Of a stretch of 64,000 bases of DNA, positions 24,114-35,181 are shown one piece after another. The position numbers and the translations under genes were made by a program. The stretch's first letter is position 1. Every line of letters begins with the position of its first letter. The notes under the pieces were generated by a model, which was not told the origin of the DNA, did no database searches, and was given only the letters and a program-made list of their open reading frames with translations. Source of the stretch: Jaltomata sinuosa (lineage: Eukaryota > Streptophyta > Magnoliopsida > Solanales > Solanaceae); assembly GCA_003996215.1 (NCBI GenBank), contig QJPP01000049.1:1-64000 (forward strand), read 5' to 3'.

Positions 24114-26242
24114 TATAACACCCCAAAAATCTATTCAGCTGTCTAAGAAAGAATCTCTGAAAAATCCTAAGTTTCCAGAAATCACGAGTCCAAATCACGG
24201 TTCATGATTTGAACCACGATTCGTGATTCTGAGTCGTGAATCCAGACTTGTAAAATTTAGTCTCTGGTTTGAGACCACGAGTGAGTTCTATGGGCCGTGA
24301 TTCTTTCTACGAACTGTAGAGTGCACCCATGGAATCATACCTGAGGACTTACTTGGTCCCAGGGACCATGAGTTGTTTCTATGGGTCGTCATTTCATTCA
24401 CGGACCGTAGAGAAGACCCATGGAACCTGTTCAGAGACCTACCTAGTTTACCAGGAATGACGACTTGATTCTATGGACCGTGATCCCTTCCACGGTGCAT
24501 CAAGTTGATCCGTGGAAAATCTTCTGCAGCCAGAAACTTTGGCTCAGGAACCATGACTCAGGTCCATGAGCCGTGATAAGTTCTACGGTCCGTGGAAATG
24601 ACCCCTGGAACCTAAAGCCGAGTTTTAAAATAGCTTTTTCCTAATTAAGTTCCAGGGGTATTTTAGTCATTACCTACCCTTTTAACTCCTAAGTGAGGTC
24701 ATTTTGGCTATTTTTAGCATGATTTCTAATCCTATTAGCCTAAGTCCTCTCTCATTACCTCATTCATCTCCCAAAAAGGAAAAGAACTCTCTCAAGCTCA
24801 AGTCTCAAGCTCCAAGATCAAGTCTCATAATCTTTTCAATTTCAAGTGGGTTAACTTCAATCAAGGTATGTGGGTATTCAACAATGGGTTCCTTTCACCC
24901 TTGCGCCCAAAACCCCCAAATTCTCAAATTGATTTATGAACTTGTGAAATTAGGGTTTTGACCTAAATTGGGGAAAAACTTATTAAATCAGTTTTTATGC
25001 TTAAATTCATGGTTTCTTATTACTTATTTATGATTTGATCATGATTCCTTTATTGGATTTAAAAGCCCAAGCATTGAAGTTGATTTCTATCATGATTCCA
25101 TTGAATTGCATATTTTTCAAGTGAAATTGGACATGATTAGATATCATGACTTTATAAATTTATGAAAATGCATGCCTAATTCTTCAAGTATGAATTTAGA
25201 AAGAAAAGCATGATTTGAATTATGGCTATGCTTTACTTCAAGAACTTATGATATGAGAATTGCATGGTACCAGCTATGTCTTCATGCTTTTCAAATGAGA
25301 TTTGGTATTCAATTATACCTTCATGTACTTATGAGCTGTATGTATGTTTTGGGAGTAGTATTTATCACCGAGCGATAAGGGCTCGATTAACCAAGTCCAA
25401 AACTACATTTCCAGCGTAGGTTATGATTTGCCCTATGGGATTATGAGAGTGGATCCACATCTTGATTATGGTGTCCTGTGTCTTAGCGGCCATTAGGGAA
25501 ACTTTGCCAACTAGGTTTATATAGTTGGGTATGGTGACTCGTTCCTTGGAAGGGTTCAAGTCAGCTTTGCTAACTAGGGTTATATAGTTATATTCCATGT
25601 AGCTCACATGGTATGTTGTCGGTTATAAGAAACTCCCATATGAAAAGCTTTTGAATGATTTGAACTTATGATATCTACTTTGAATCTTGACTCTTATTTC
25701 ATGATTTATTTTTTAACTTATGATATTTACCATGAAACTTCATTTATGCATGAATTAAATACTCATACACATTTTGAGCACGGTTTCATTACATTCATGC
25801 ATCTCTCTAATACTCGGTACATCCTATAGTACTGGCGCATATTTTGTGTTGCATCCTCTTGATGATGCAGATTCAGGTTCTCTCCCTCAGGCACGTGGCT
25901 AGTGACCGCAGGCAGTATCCAGTCACTGTTGGTGAGTCCTTATTGTTTGAGGACTAGTTATGACTCTAGTTGTTTGATCATTTACCTTCGTACTTTGAGT
26001 TAGCTAGGGTCTTGTCCTAGCAACTCCGTATGTCATGTGTAGAGGCTTTCAGACATAGACAGTATTCGGTTTTTCTTCGGATTATGTTCTTTTGATTTTA
26101 TCTTATGGATTGAGTTATCTAATTCATTTTATGCTTCAATGTTTAATTAATATATTTGAGTATGCTATGACCAAGGGTTATTCTAGGGCATTCGTGTCCC
26201 GGATCTCGTGTTACGTCTAAGAGGTAACCTCGGGGAATGACA
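24114..26242 (+). repeat. 3' LTR of element B
   Basis: 2129 bases, starting TATAACACCC and ending GGGGAATGACA. It again has TA in place of TG at its 5' end, as in the 5' LTR. It is near-identical to the 5' LTR by eye; most differences I saw were C/T or G/A. Confidence 0.92.
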
Positions 26243-26247
26243 CAGCC
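26243..26247. repeat. Target-site duplication of element B (right)
   Basis: CAGCC, the same as 16954-16958. Confidence 0.92.
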
Positions 26248-26955
26248 ATAGGCTAGCACGATTGCGCTTCCTTGGCGGCATTGGCACTGAAGGCCTGCAA
26301 CTGCACTAAAATCAGCTGCACTAGAATATTCACGGGGTATTCTGGGCATGATCGAAACCCGATACTCATAAACCAAATAGAAAACAACGTTCCGGACTCA
26401 ATGGAATCAATGAAACTTCCATACGAGGTCATCTCGGAGGAATGTTGACCGAAGTCAACACTAACTAACGCCAACCAAACATCCGAAATAAGCTCAGATC
26501 ACCCGGGACCCAAACCGACCAACTACCTAACACAAACTCGGCATTCTGGAGCCAATAGCGCTGACAGAATTTTCATCCGAGTCCGTCTTCTCCGAATGTT
26601 GACCAAATTCAACCAAACAAGCCCAATTGGCTTAAAAATACAGAATGAGAGAGAATTCTAAGCTAAAAAGTTCCCGAATCCTGACCAAAGGTCCCACTAG
26701 ACCAAAGTTCACGCTCCGGAGCTAACGGAACTGTTGGAATTCAATTCCGAGCACGTCCACCGAGAATGTTGACTGAAGTCAACTATTTCAAGAGTCTAAA
26801 GCTCTAAAACAAGGAACAGCCAAAAAGACCAAACAAATGGCCCGGGCACCAAACTACCGGTCCCAGTAAGCCATAAATGACTTGGGACCGCTACAGGAAA
26901 GCTCTAATGATACAAGAAAGGCGAACATGCGTAAATGACCGGAAGGGTCATTACA
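26243..26955 (-). repeat. 5' LTR of element A, second segment
   Basis: Resumes the LTR of A exactly where it broke at 16958 and ends GGTCATTACA, matching 9127-9851 of the 3' LTR. The start of the segment carries the rest of the GC-rich U3 island. Confidence 0.9.
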
Positions 26956-26960
26956 CATTT
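26956..26960. repeat. Target-site duplication of element A (right)
   Basis: CATTT, the same as 6450-6454. Confidence 0.85.
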
Positions 26961-29142
26961 TTTCAGTTGAGGAGATAAAATAAATGTCCCGATTCTTCAG
27001 AATTAGAGAAAATGACTCTCCAAAACTCGAAGAATCCAAGGAAAAAGCTTTTACGAAATGGCCTAATATTTTCCTATCGTTAATAAAAATGAATAAATAC
27101 AATAAAGAATTTAAAGTTTTTTGAATTTCAATTCGAGTGTCTTCTTCGAAAAGAAACTCCAAGTACCTATAAACATACTTAGTAAAAGTATTAGTAATGA
27201 ACAAATATTAATCAAAATATATCAATAAAATAATAAATAAAAAAATAAATTCGTCTTATATATATTGGAGGCATTGAAAATCGACGAAAATTTCTTCATC
27301 GGCCAATTAAATTGATATTTGTTATAAAATAATTAAATTCAAAATAACATCCATCTTTTATTATGGGAAGGCCTCGAAAATCCGACAGAGAGATTTTTCA
27401 TTGGCCAAGTAAATTAATATTCGATATAAAAAAATTAAACTCAAAATAACATCCATCTTTTATTATGGGGAGGCCTCAAAAATCCAACGAAAAGATTTTA
27501 TCATTGGTCAATGTAATTATCAATAACAATAATGATGAACAGTAAAATGGTAAATATTAATCTGAAACAATATAAACAATGAAAATAGCCAAATAGATAA
27601 TTGATAATAATAGCAATGGACACGAATTGAGCAAAAGAAATATATGGATGTAATCAAAATTAGCCACAATCAAAGCATTGTAAAATTTATCGGCCTAACT
27701 TATCACACAAAATCAAAGTAGACAAATGATGGCAGAACCCCTAAAAATTATTAGCTCAGTTATACCCAAAAGCTTAGAAGTGCCTAGAAAATCAATGAAT
27801 CAGTCAAAAGCTTAGGGAAATAATAGCTTACCATAAGCAGCAAACAAATTAACCAAAAATTGTAAAGTATTACAAAAATCTACCAGAACATCGTGGAAAA
27901 ATAGTGAAGCTCGTGGTTGGTATTGTGAGGTTGTTGCTATTTTGTCATCGTCGGAGTACCTGCAAATAAGGAAAATCGTGAAAGGGTAAGAGGGAAGGGA
28001 CTGATGGTGTTGTGGTTACTGTTTCATGGTTTGACTCATCCAAATCTGGTATTGATTCACCGGAGAAGACAGAGAGATAGAGGGTGTGGGAGGTCAGTTC
28101 GGAGCTCGCTATGGTTGAGATGTTGTTCGTCAGAAAAAATGGGGCTAAGGGAGAAAAGGGGTGATGGTTCTGACAGAGCTCGCAGCTCACCATTAATGGT
28201 GTCTCCAATGAGCTGCTAGCGAGAGGGATGAGCAAAATAGGTTGGGGGTTTATTGGACCAGTGACGGGGAAGAGAGGTGAGTTCGTGGGAGGAGTTTGCC
28301 AGAAAAGGGAGAAGGGTGGCGAGCGTTTGGTGGTTTCATGGAGGTTATTGGATGGGGAAAATGGCAGTGAAGGAGGGAGGCGGTGGTTTGAAGCTGTGGT
28401 AGCTAGTGGTTTCCGATGGAACTTGACGGGAAAACAGTAGTGCTTGGTGGGTGAGAGAGGTAGTCGGAGTTGGGGGTGGTTTGTCAAGCTATTTGAAGCT
28501 GTTATGGTGGTTTTGAGCTTGGTGGGTTGTGGGTGGTGGTCGGAGCTCCGATGAGCTTCGTCGGAAAAAACAGTGAAGAATACACCTGAAAACTTTTGGG
28601 ATTATTTTGCTAAATCTGGAAATTTCCACTACCAAAGAGTGTGTTGAGTGTTTGAGACACTTTATAGAAAACTTTAAAACCCTAAATCATCTAGGTGGAA
28701 AAACCATTTATTTAAAAACCATGAGCTATCAAAACCGTGTGCTCAAAATCATGGTTTATCTAAAATCATGTGTTATTTAATTATCAGTGTAAAGAATATC
28801 TTCTCCGACTTATGTATTAATGGAGTGTGATAAAAAATATATCAAAAATATATCAAATAATATGAAAATATGTGATTTAAATAAAGACGACTGATGATTT
28901 GATAAAAATAAGACAGTATTCGTTTATATGCAAATAATTGTGATAAAAATTAATGAGAATTGAAATTAACTAAAAATGATAAAAATTGATAAAAATCTCA
29001 ATATTTTCAAAAATGAGGATAATTATCAATAAACTGTATTAACATTGAAAAAATATGAGAAAAATTGTATTCTGTGCAATTTAACGAATAAAAATTTAAA
29101 CATGTTAACTTGAAAATATCAGGCCAAAATTGGGTATCAACA
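26961..29142 (-). repeat. LTR of Tat/Ogre-like element D, outer segment
   Basis: Ends on the plus strand with TTGGGTATCAACA, so the minus-strand LTR begins TGTTGATACCC, typical of solanaceous Tat/Ogre LTRs. With 6222-6454 it gives an LTR of about 2.4 kb. It contains a diverged repeat pair at about 27244-27360 and 27361-27500 (both include TTATGGGGAGGCCTC- or TTATGGGAAGGCCTC-type words). The open frame at 27945-28487 (minus, Pro/Ser-rich) is a feature of the LTR sequence and has no recognisable domain. The candidate TSD, CTTAC, lies at 29143-29147. Confidence 0.65.
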
Positions 29143-30113
29143 CTTACTCCAGTTCCCTTGGGTTTCAAGAGTGTTCTCTACTAGTTCTTTGGTGGTTTTG
29201 TTTTGGGGACAAGCTTTGAGAGTATAACTCTTATGTCTACACTCAATTATTAATTTTTCTTTTTCTCTTTTGATACAATGCCTCACCAACTATATTTTTT
29301 CTCTCCTCTCTTTTTCATTACACAGTAAAACACAAGGTAGTAGAATGCTTAATAAAAAGAGCAAAGAACTTGAGATGGTAGAGACTGTTTGTATATTTTT
29401 CTTCTTCAGTCTTCAGAGGCTTTTATAGAAGATGAACTAGCCGTTGGTGAAGAGCTTTGATGAAGAAGGCAACCCAAGAGATTTGATCCTTGAAATAAGG
29501 ACATGGGATATCTTTCTTTCCAAGAATAAGGTTGAGTCAATCTTTGACTCCTTGAATTCACAGATTTGGCTTTGCTTGGTACTTCCTTGATTGAAGCTTG
29601 AGATATTTCTTTTCCATAAGGCTTTTCTTGGTACTTCCTTGATTGATGCTTGAGATATTTCTTTTCCATAATAGATCCTTATTCAATGATTGGTACTTGA
29701 GTCCATAAATAGATTTAACTTTGCTGCTTCTTTTCTTCCGTCTTGTGATTTCAAGGAACCTTGTTTTTCCTTTAAAATCTTCGTCAAAATCTTAAAGATT
29801 TCTTTCCTTATTTTCCATAGTATTTTGATCCTTGAGAATCTTCATAATTGCTTCCTTATTTCCCCTTCCTTTTTGTGTGTAAATCTCTTTTTATTTCTTC
29901 TTGCTTGGTACTTGATTTTTCTTCCTTTTTGAGTAATGCTCCTTGATATTTTCCTTTCTTGCTTGGTACTTGATTTTCCTTCCTCTTGGATACTGCTTTC
30001 CTTTCTTGCTTGGTACTTGCTCTATCTATGGTAAGTAGACTATCTTGGATCAACATCTTTGGGTAAGTTCCTACAAGGTGAAATTGTCATTCATTAAAAT
30101 CAGAACACTATCA
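29143..30113 (-). mobile_element. Element E: copia-like LTR fragment
   Basis: On the minus strand there is a TATA box (CTATAAAA, rc of 29421-29428) followed by a leader ending in AACCCAAGGGAACTGGAGTA, a layout and wording I associate with Ty1/copia LTRs. Upstream (29560-30020) the U3 is built of imperfect repeats of AAGTACCAAGCAAG and AAGAAATATCTCAAGC type words. D inserted at its inner end (29142) and element C is joined at 30113. No coding part is present. The family call is tentative. Confidence 0.4.
29421..29428 (-). promoter_or_regulatory. TATA box in element E
   Basis: CTATAAAA on the minus strand, the only strong TATA motif in this fragment. Confidence 0.4.
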
Positions 30114-30420
30114 GCTGGCACCCTGAAGCTGATCGAACAAGTCATCAATTCTAGGAATGGGATACTTATTCTTGATTGTGACTTTATTCAACTGATGGTA
30201 GTCAATACACATTCTAAGAGAACCATCTTTATTTAGCATGAATAGAACTGGAGCACCCCATAGCGAGATGTTGGGTCGAATAAAAACCCTTATCAAAGAG
30301 GTCTTTCAACTGATCTTTCAATTCCTTAGGCTCCGCGGGAGCCATCCTTTAAGGAGGAATAAATATAGGATGCATATCTAGAAAAAGATCTATTCCAAAA
30401 TCGATCTCCCGCTTAGGAGG
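30114..30420 (-). pseudogene. pol: Element C reverse transcriptase, N-terminal fragment
   Basis: RT blocks FIRPNISLWGAPVLF, MCIDYHQLNKVTIKN and YPIPRIDDLFDQLQGAS read on the minus strand, then stop at the junction. An indel in front of FIRPN shifts the frame relative to the upstream KELKDQLKDLF-type block. The catalytic YxDD block is absent. Confidence 0.85.
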
Positions 30421-30479
30421 GACTCCGGGCAACTCTTTGAGAAACACTTCGGGAAACTCATTCACAACAGGAACTCAAT

Positions 30480-31010
30480 GGAGAGATGGGATTTCGGACT
30501 CCATGTCCATAACCCGAACTATATGATAGACATAATCCTTAGAAATCATTTTCCTAGCCTTGAGATAAGATATGAAATGACCCTTAGAGGATGGAGGACT
30601 ATCCTGCCACTCTAAGACAGGTTCATTTGGAAACTTGAAACTAATAACTCAAGTACGACAATCAACCGAGGCATAACATGTATATAACCAATCCATACCA
30701 AGAGTAACATTAAAATCAGTCATCTCCAACTCTACTAAATCCGCTGAAGTGACTCTATGAAGGACTGAAATAGGATAATTTTGGTAGATTCTTTTGGCTA
30801 GGAATGACTCACCAACAGAAGTAGAAACACAAAAGGGTTCTAAGAGCTTATCATGACTAATCTCGAACTTGCAAGCAACATAAGGGGGTCACAAAATATA
30901 AGGAGGCACCGGGGTCTAATAAAACATACACATCGAGAGAGAAGACTTTCAACATACCAATAACAACGTCAAGTGAACTCTCCTGGTCCTGGCGAGAGGA
31001 CATGGCATAA
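30480..31010 (-). pseudogene. Element C aspartic protease relic
   Basis: The minus strand near 30905-30930 reads YVLLDPGASLYF, the retropepsin active site. Near 30690-30720 it has the DFNVTLGMDWL-type second block. The pieces need frame changes to join. Confidence 0.7.
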
Positions 31011-31063
31011 AGGCAGTTCTGGCGTTGACCACCAGAACTAGAAGCAGTGCCTTGCTGGGCCAG

Positions 31064-32109
31064 TCAACCTCCTGGGGATGCTAGGATAGACTGAGTCCTA
31101 CTACCTCTTTTACCCTTCTTAGCTGAAGGGCAATCCTTAATCCTGTGTCCAACCTGAACACACCCAAAACATCCCTCTCTACCAGCCAAACACTCATCGG
31201 GGTGACTTTTACCACATTTGTTGCAAGTAAGGTAAGGAGTCCCTTTTGCAACACTTCTCTGCGAATAGGAACCTGATCCTTTACCAGACTGATCATGATG
31301 AGGCCTGGGGTCCTGGGTAGGAGCACTAGCTGAAGAATGAACGGGTCCTGATGATTTCTTTTGAAACAAAGAGTGATGTCCTCCTCCGGACCTCTAATAG
31401 CTAAAACCCAAACCCTCTGATCTAGCCCTCTTGTTCTCTCTTGCAATTTCCCTCAACTTGTCTCCCTCAATCTGGTGAGCATGAGTCATAAGTCTGGAAA
31501 TATTCATGTCACTCAAAAGCATAGCAGACCTGCACTCCTTCTTCACCAAATTTTACACTCCATAAATGTACTTATTCATCTGATCCTGCGAATCAACCAC
31601 CATAGAAGGAGCATACCTAGAAAGTTGGGTGAACCTCAACCCATACTCCTGAACCGACATAGATCGCTGCCTCAAATTCATGAACTCTTTGGCCTTAGCT
31701 TGCCTCAACTCTCTAGGGAAGAAGCGATCAAGAAAAGCCATCTCGAAGCACTCCCAAGTCATAGGGACCATGTCCATAGCCCTAACATCCTTCCACTGAG
31801 TGTACTAAATATGAGCTACATCCTTGAGCTGATAGGAAGCTAGCTTAACACCCTCAACACCAACCACTTCCATCACACCAAAGATCTTTTTTACCTCATC
31901 CATGAAATTTAGTGGATCCTCACCAACTTTCGAACCCAAGAACTCAGGAGGGTTCATGCGAATGAAATCTCAAACTCGGGCCACTACTCCACCTTTAGGG
32001 TGGACGGGTATATGAGCCTGCTGAACTCCGCATTAGTAACCTCGGGGTCAGGAATTAGAGGGTTAGCATTTCGAGCGGCTCTGCAAGGCATGGCACGACG
32101 AGAGGGCAT
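31064..32109 (-). pseudogene. gag: Element C gag with zinc knuckle
   Basis: The likely start is the ATG at 32109, in the same context as in B. Capsid blocks FEMAFLDRFFPRELRQ and LSRYAPSMVVDSQDQM lie at 31553-31777. The C-terminal part (31064-31369) has a Cys-rich stretch CNKCGKSHPDEC and a full knuckle CFGCVQVGHRIKDC. A stop before 31777 and frame changes interrupt it. It is close to B's gag over the whole length. Confidence 0.85.
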
Positions 32110-32304
32110 AATCTGAAATTTATAAAGAATGGATTAGAGGAGTAATAGAGTTAAACTCTATCGCACGATATTGATCATGAAAGGAGTGAAGTTTTTCCTA
32201 AGACATCTCATAGCCTCCCTCTCATAAGTGTGGCGCACTTCACATACGTGAAATAGACTCTACTCGATGCGACTTTTAGACACCCTAGGACTCTTGAACC
32301 TGAG

Positions 32305-32316
32305 ACTCTGATACCA
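32305..32316 (-). other. Element C primer-binding site
   Basis: The minus strand reads TGGTATCAGAGT, the tRNA-iMet complement with one mismatch at the last base, four bases from the LTR. Confidence 0.85.
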
Positions 32317-32320
32317 AGTT

Positions 32321-34428
32321 TGTCACGCCCCGAGGCTACCTCCTAGACATAACTCGGGACCTGGGACCGCAAGTGCCCCAAGTTAACCCTTGGTCATAGC
32401 ATAACTCAGATAATCGTAAGAAAATATAGCAGAAGCATAATTAAGAAGCTAGGAAAACCAATCCATATAAAGTCAAGATGAAACATAATCTGAAAGAGAG
32501 ACTCGAACACTGTCTATGTCTGAAAAGCCTCTACATATGACATAAGAAGTTACTGGGACAAGACCCTAGCTAACTTTAAATACTGAAAGGATGATAACAA
32601 GCTAAACTTAAGAACCGATCCTCGGGAGATGAGGAATCACCAACACTAGCTGAATGGCCTGCAATCTCTAGCCACGTGTCTGAGGAAGGAAACCTGAATC
32701 TGCATCATCAAGAGGATGCAGCGTAAGATATACATCAGTACTATTGGATGTACTGAATATGTGAGATATGCAAAATCTGAAGTAAACATGCTAGATATGC
32801 TATAAAACTGATATCATGCTATAACGGTAAAATTGTAATGTAAAATGACTCAATGCAATATCATAAGCTAAAAATATAATCATAAGTAGTAAGTCTGAAA
32901 TCTTAGCAAGAGTCAAATACATTTTAAAAGCTGAAATTGTTTCTGTGAGAAGTTCTCTAACCGACATAGACCATGTGAGCTACATAGAATCCGATGTATT
33001 CGCCCCATCGAGAGGACCCAATATACCTTGCCAAGGTATAAAGGAATAATTGTGGCGTAATCACTAATTCTAATGCCCAACATGGGGGACTTATGAACCT
33101 ACGGGGGCATTTTGTTCTGAGACTAAGGGTACTCTCACCCTGTCTAAATCGGTGCTAAATACTACTCCCAAAAACATACATATAACTCATATAATACTGG
33201 GGCACATCTGATGCCAAAACTGATCATAACTAATGACATATCTGATGTCAAATCTGTTTGAAAAGCATAAGGACATATCTGATGTCATGCAATTCAATTC
33301 ATAAGTCTTAAAACTTAGCATATCCATAATTCCAAAACATACTTTTCTTTCTAAATTCATAACTTGAAGAATTAGGCATGCAATTTTATCAATACATAAG
33401 GTCATGTTATCTAAATATGTCAATTTTCACTTGAAAACGTGCAATTCAATAGAACCATGCTATAAATCATCTTTAATACATGGGATTTTAAAATCAACTA
33501 AGGAACCTCAAATAAATCATAGATAAGTGATGAGAAATCATGAATTGATGCTTTAAAATTGAACCCATAAGTTTTCCCCAATTTGGGTAAGAAACCTAAT
33601 TTCATAAACTCATAAATCAAAGCAAAAATTGGGGTTTTAGGCACAAGAGTGAAAGGATCCCTTGTTTAATACCCACATACCTTATGGAAGCTTGCTTGAT
33701 CTAAGATGAAAAGAAATGGAGGCTTGAACTTAGAGCTTGAGACTTGGAGTTGATGAAGTTCTTTTCCCCTTTTTGGTAGACGAATGAGGAACAATGAGAG
33801 ACTTAGACTAATATGAGTAAAAACCTTACTAAAAGTGGTCAAAACAACCTCACTTAAGAGTTAAAAAGGTGGTTTATTACAAAAATATCCCTGTAAATTA
33901 TTTAGAAAAAGCTATCAAAAATCTCGACTTTAGGGATCACTGGTGCAATCCACGAGCCGTAGACTGAACCACGACTCGTGATTTCCACTCGTGGTTCCTG
34001 GCCCAAATGATCAACTACAGATTTGATTCTACGAGTCAACATGATGGGCCGTAGAATAAACTACGGTCCGTAGACCCATTCGTAGTTCCTGGAGAATTAG
34101 GCATACCTCAGATCAAGTTCCACGAGTGAACAGTATGGTCCGTAGAATGAACTACGGTCCATAGAACCCACTCGTGGTTCTTGGAGAAACAATCAGTCCT
34201 CAGGTTTGATTTCACGAGTCAATAGGATGGTCCGTAGAATGAACTATGGTCTGTACAATCCACTCGTGGTTTCAGACCAGAGGCTGATCCTGCAGACTTA
34301 AATCACAGGTTCATTCCATGGCTCATGGTTTCAATCACAGTCCGTGGTTTGGACTCGTAATTCCTGGAAAGTTAAAAAAATTCATAGATTCTAAGTTTAA
34401 AAGCTGAATCAAATTCGGGGGTGTTACA
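32321..34428 (-). repeat. 5' LTR of element C
   Basis: Plus strand TGTCACGCCCC to GGGGGTGTTACA, 2108 bases; the minus-strand LTR starts TGTAACACCCCC. It corresponds to the LTR of B end to end. The U3 (33930-34360) holds repeated palindromic words such as ACTCGTGATTT, CACGAGTC and CTACGGTCCGTAG. Confidence 0.88.
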
Positions 34429-35162
34429 GGTGCCCTTGTAAAAAATAATTTGTATGTTGTTAGTAAGGAGAGGAAAAATAAATAGAAAAGAGAGTTTAAA
34501 AAAATCTCCTTGCTAACAATAAGTGAATGAAGGATAGCGAGAAAAATCAAAAAGAAAAGGAAAGTTTGAAGGGAAACATGAACATAAGTTGAAGTTGATG
34601 TGATATAAGGAAAAGAATAAAAAAGTTTAAAGTAAGTGTCTTAAAGTGGGGAGAGTAGTAATTATTGGTCAAATATTTCCTACCCGTCCTTTAACCGATA
34701 TTACAACTCGTAAAAGTCTTTTTGATCCTACAATTTTTGATGCTTTGTTAATAAAGTATTAGACTAAGGGCAAGCTTATGGTATGCCTTGTATGCATGGA
34801 ACTTTCTTTAAGAGAGTGAGCGAATTTCTTATCTATATACCCCAGTTTGAATATATATGTATGAGGTGAGTAAGGGTCATTTCTCTTGAATGTGAGGGCA
34901 CAACATGGTGAGAATTTGGTATATTAATGATTACTATATTTGTACATGATTATGTTGGCCTTATTTTTCATGAAGAGTCAGTTTTAGAGATTGTGTAGTT
35001 TCAATGAAGGGTCTGTGACAGTATGATTGATATATGCGTGTTGAGTGGATTATGGGTCATGATTAAACTATCAAGTTAACTTGGGTGTGACTCGACCTGT
35101 TCAATTGGTATCTTAAGAGGTGAAATTTGTAGGTTGTATAGTGAATTGTTCGAGGATGACAA

Positions 35163-35181
35163 AAGTTTAAGTGTGGGGTGG
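35163..35181 (+). other. Polypurine tract of element F
   Basis: AAGTTTAAGTGTGGGGTGG, preceded by TTCGAGGATGACAA, directly before the LTR start TGATCTTG. Confidence 0.65.

Larger units (their letters stand above)
16959..26242 (+). mobile_element. Element B: full-length Tekay/Del-like chromovirus (Ty3/gypsy)
   Basis: A 9284-base plus-strand element with two ~2.1 kb LTRs, tRNA-iMet primer site, gag, CCHC knuckle, protease, RT, RNase H, integrase, a C-terminal chromodomain-like tail and a G-rich polypurine tract, flanked by CAGCC. It is structurally complete, but its coding region has many premature stops, three or more frameshifts and changed catalytic residues, so it is non-autonomous. Domain order PR-RT-RH-IN-chromodomain places it among chromoviruses; the tail sequence suggests the Tekay/Del clade. 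It sits in the U3 of element A's 5' LTR. Confidence 0.93.
6455..26955 (-). mobile_element. Element A: degenerate Ty3/gypsy element, itself interrupted by element B
   Basis: Minus-strand element with 3' LTR 6455-9851, internal region 9852-13988, primer site 13974-13985 and 5' LTR 13989-26955. The 5' LTR is split by element B (16959-26242). CATTT flanks both ends. Without B it is about 11.2 kb. The internal region is only ~4.1 kb and very decayed: gag is recognisable, the integrase trace is weak, and no RT could be read. It shares its LTR family with element 1, which may have supplied enzymes in trans; that is inference. Confidence 0.85.
30114..34428 (-). mobile_element. Element C: 3'-truncated gypsy chromovirus related to B
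   Basis: Minus strand: 5' LTR (32321-34428), primer site, gag, zinc knuckle, protease and the first RT blocks, ending abruptly at the DDLFDQLQGAS block near 30114. RNase H, integrase and the 3' LTR are missing. Gag and LTR match element B, so they belong to one family, but C's LTR starts with the canonical TG. It adjoins F-type internal sequence at 34429, which is probably its insertion target. The left junction with E is a break, not a TSD. Confidence 0.88.

Noticed and set aside
27945..28487. 180-codon minus-strand ORF rich in Pro, Ser and Thr
   Set aside because: It falls within the LTR of element D, with no domain and low-complexity composition; an open stretch of LTR sequence, not a gene.
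29856..30056. 66-codon Lys/Glu-rich ORF
   Set aside because: Produced by the AAGTACCAAGCAAG-type repeats of the copia-like LTR.
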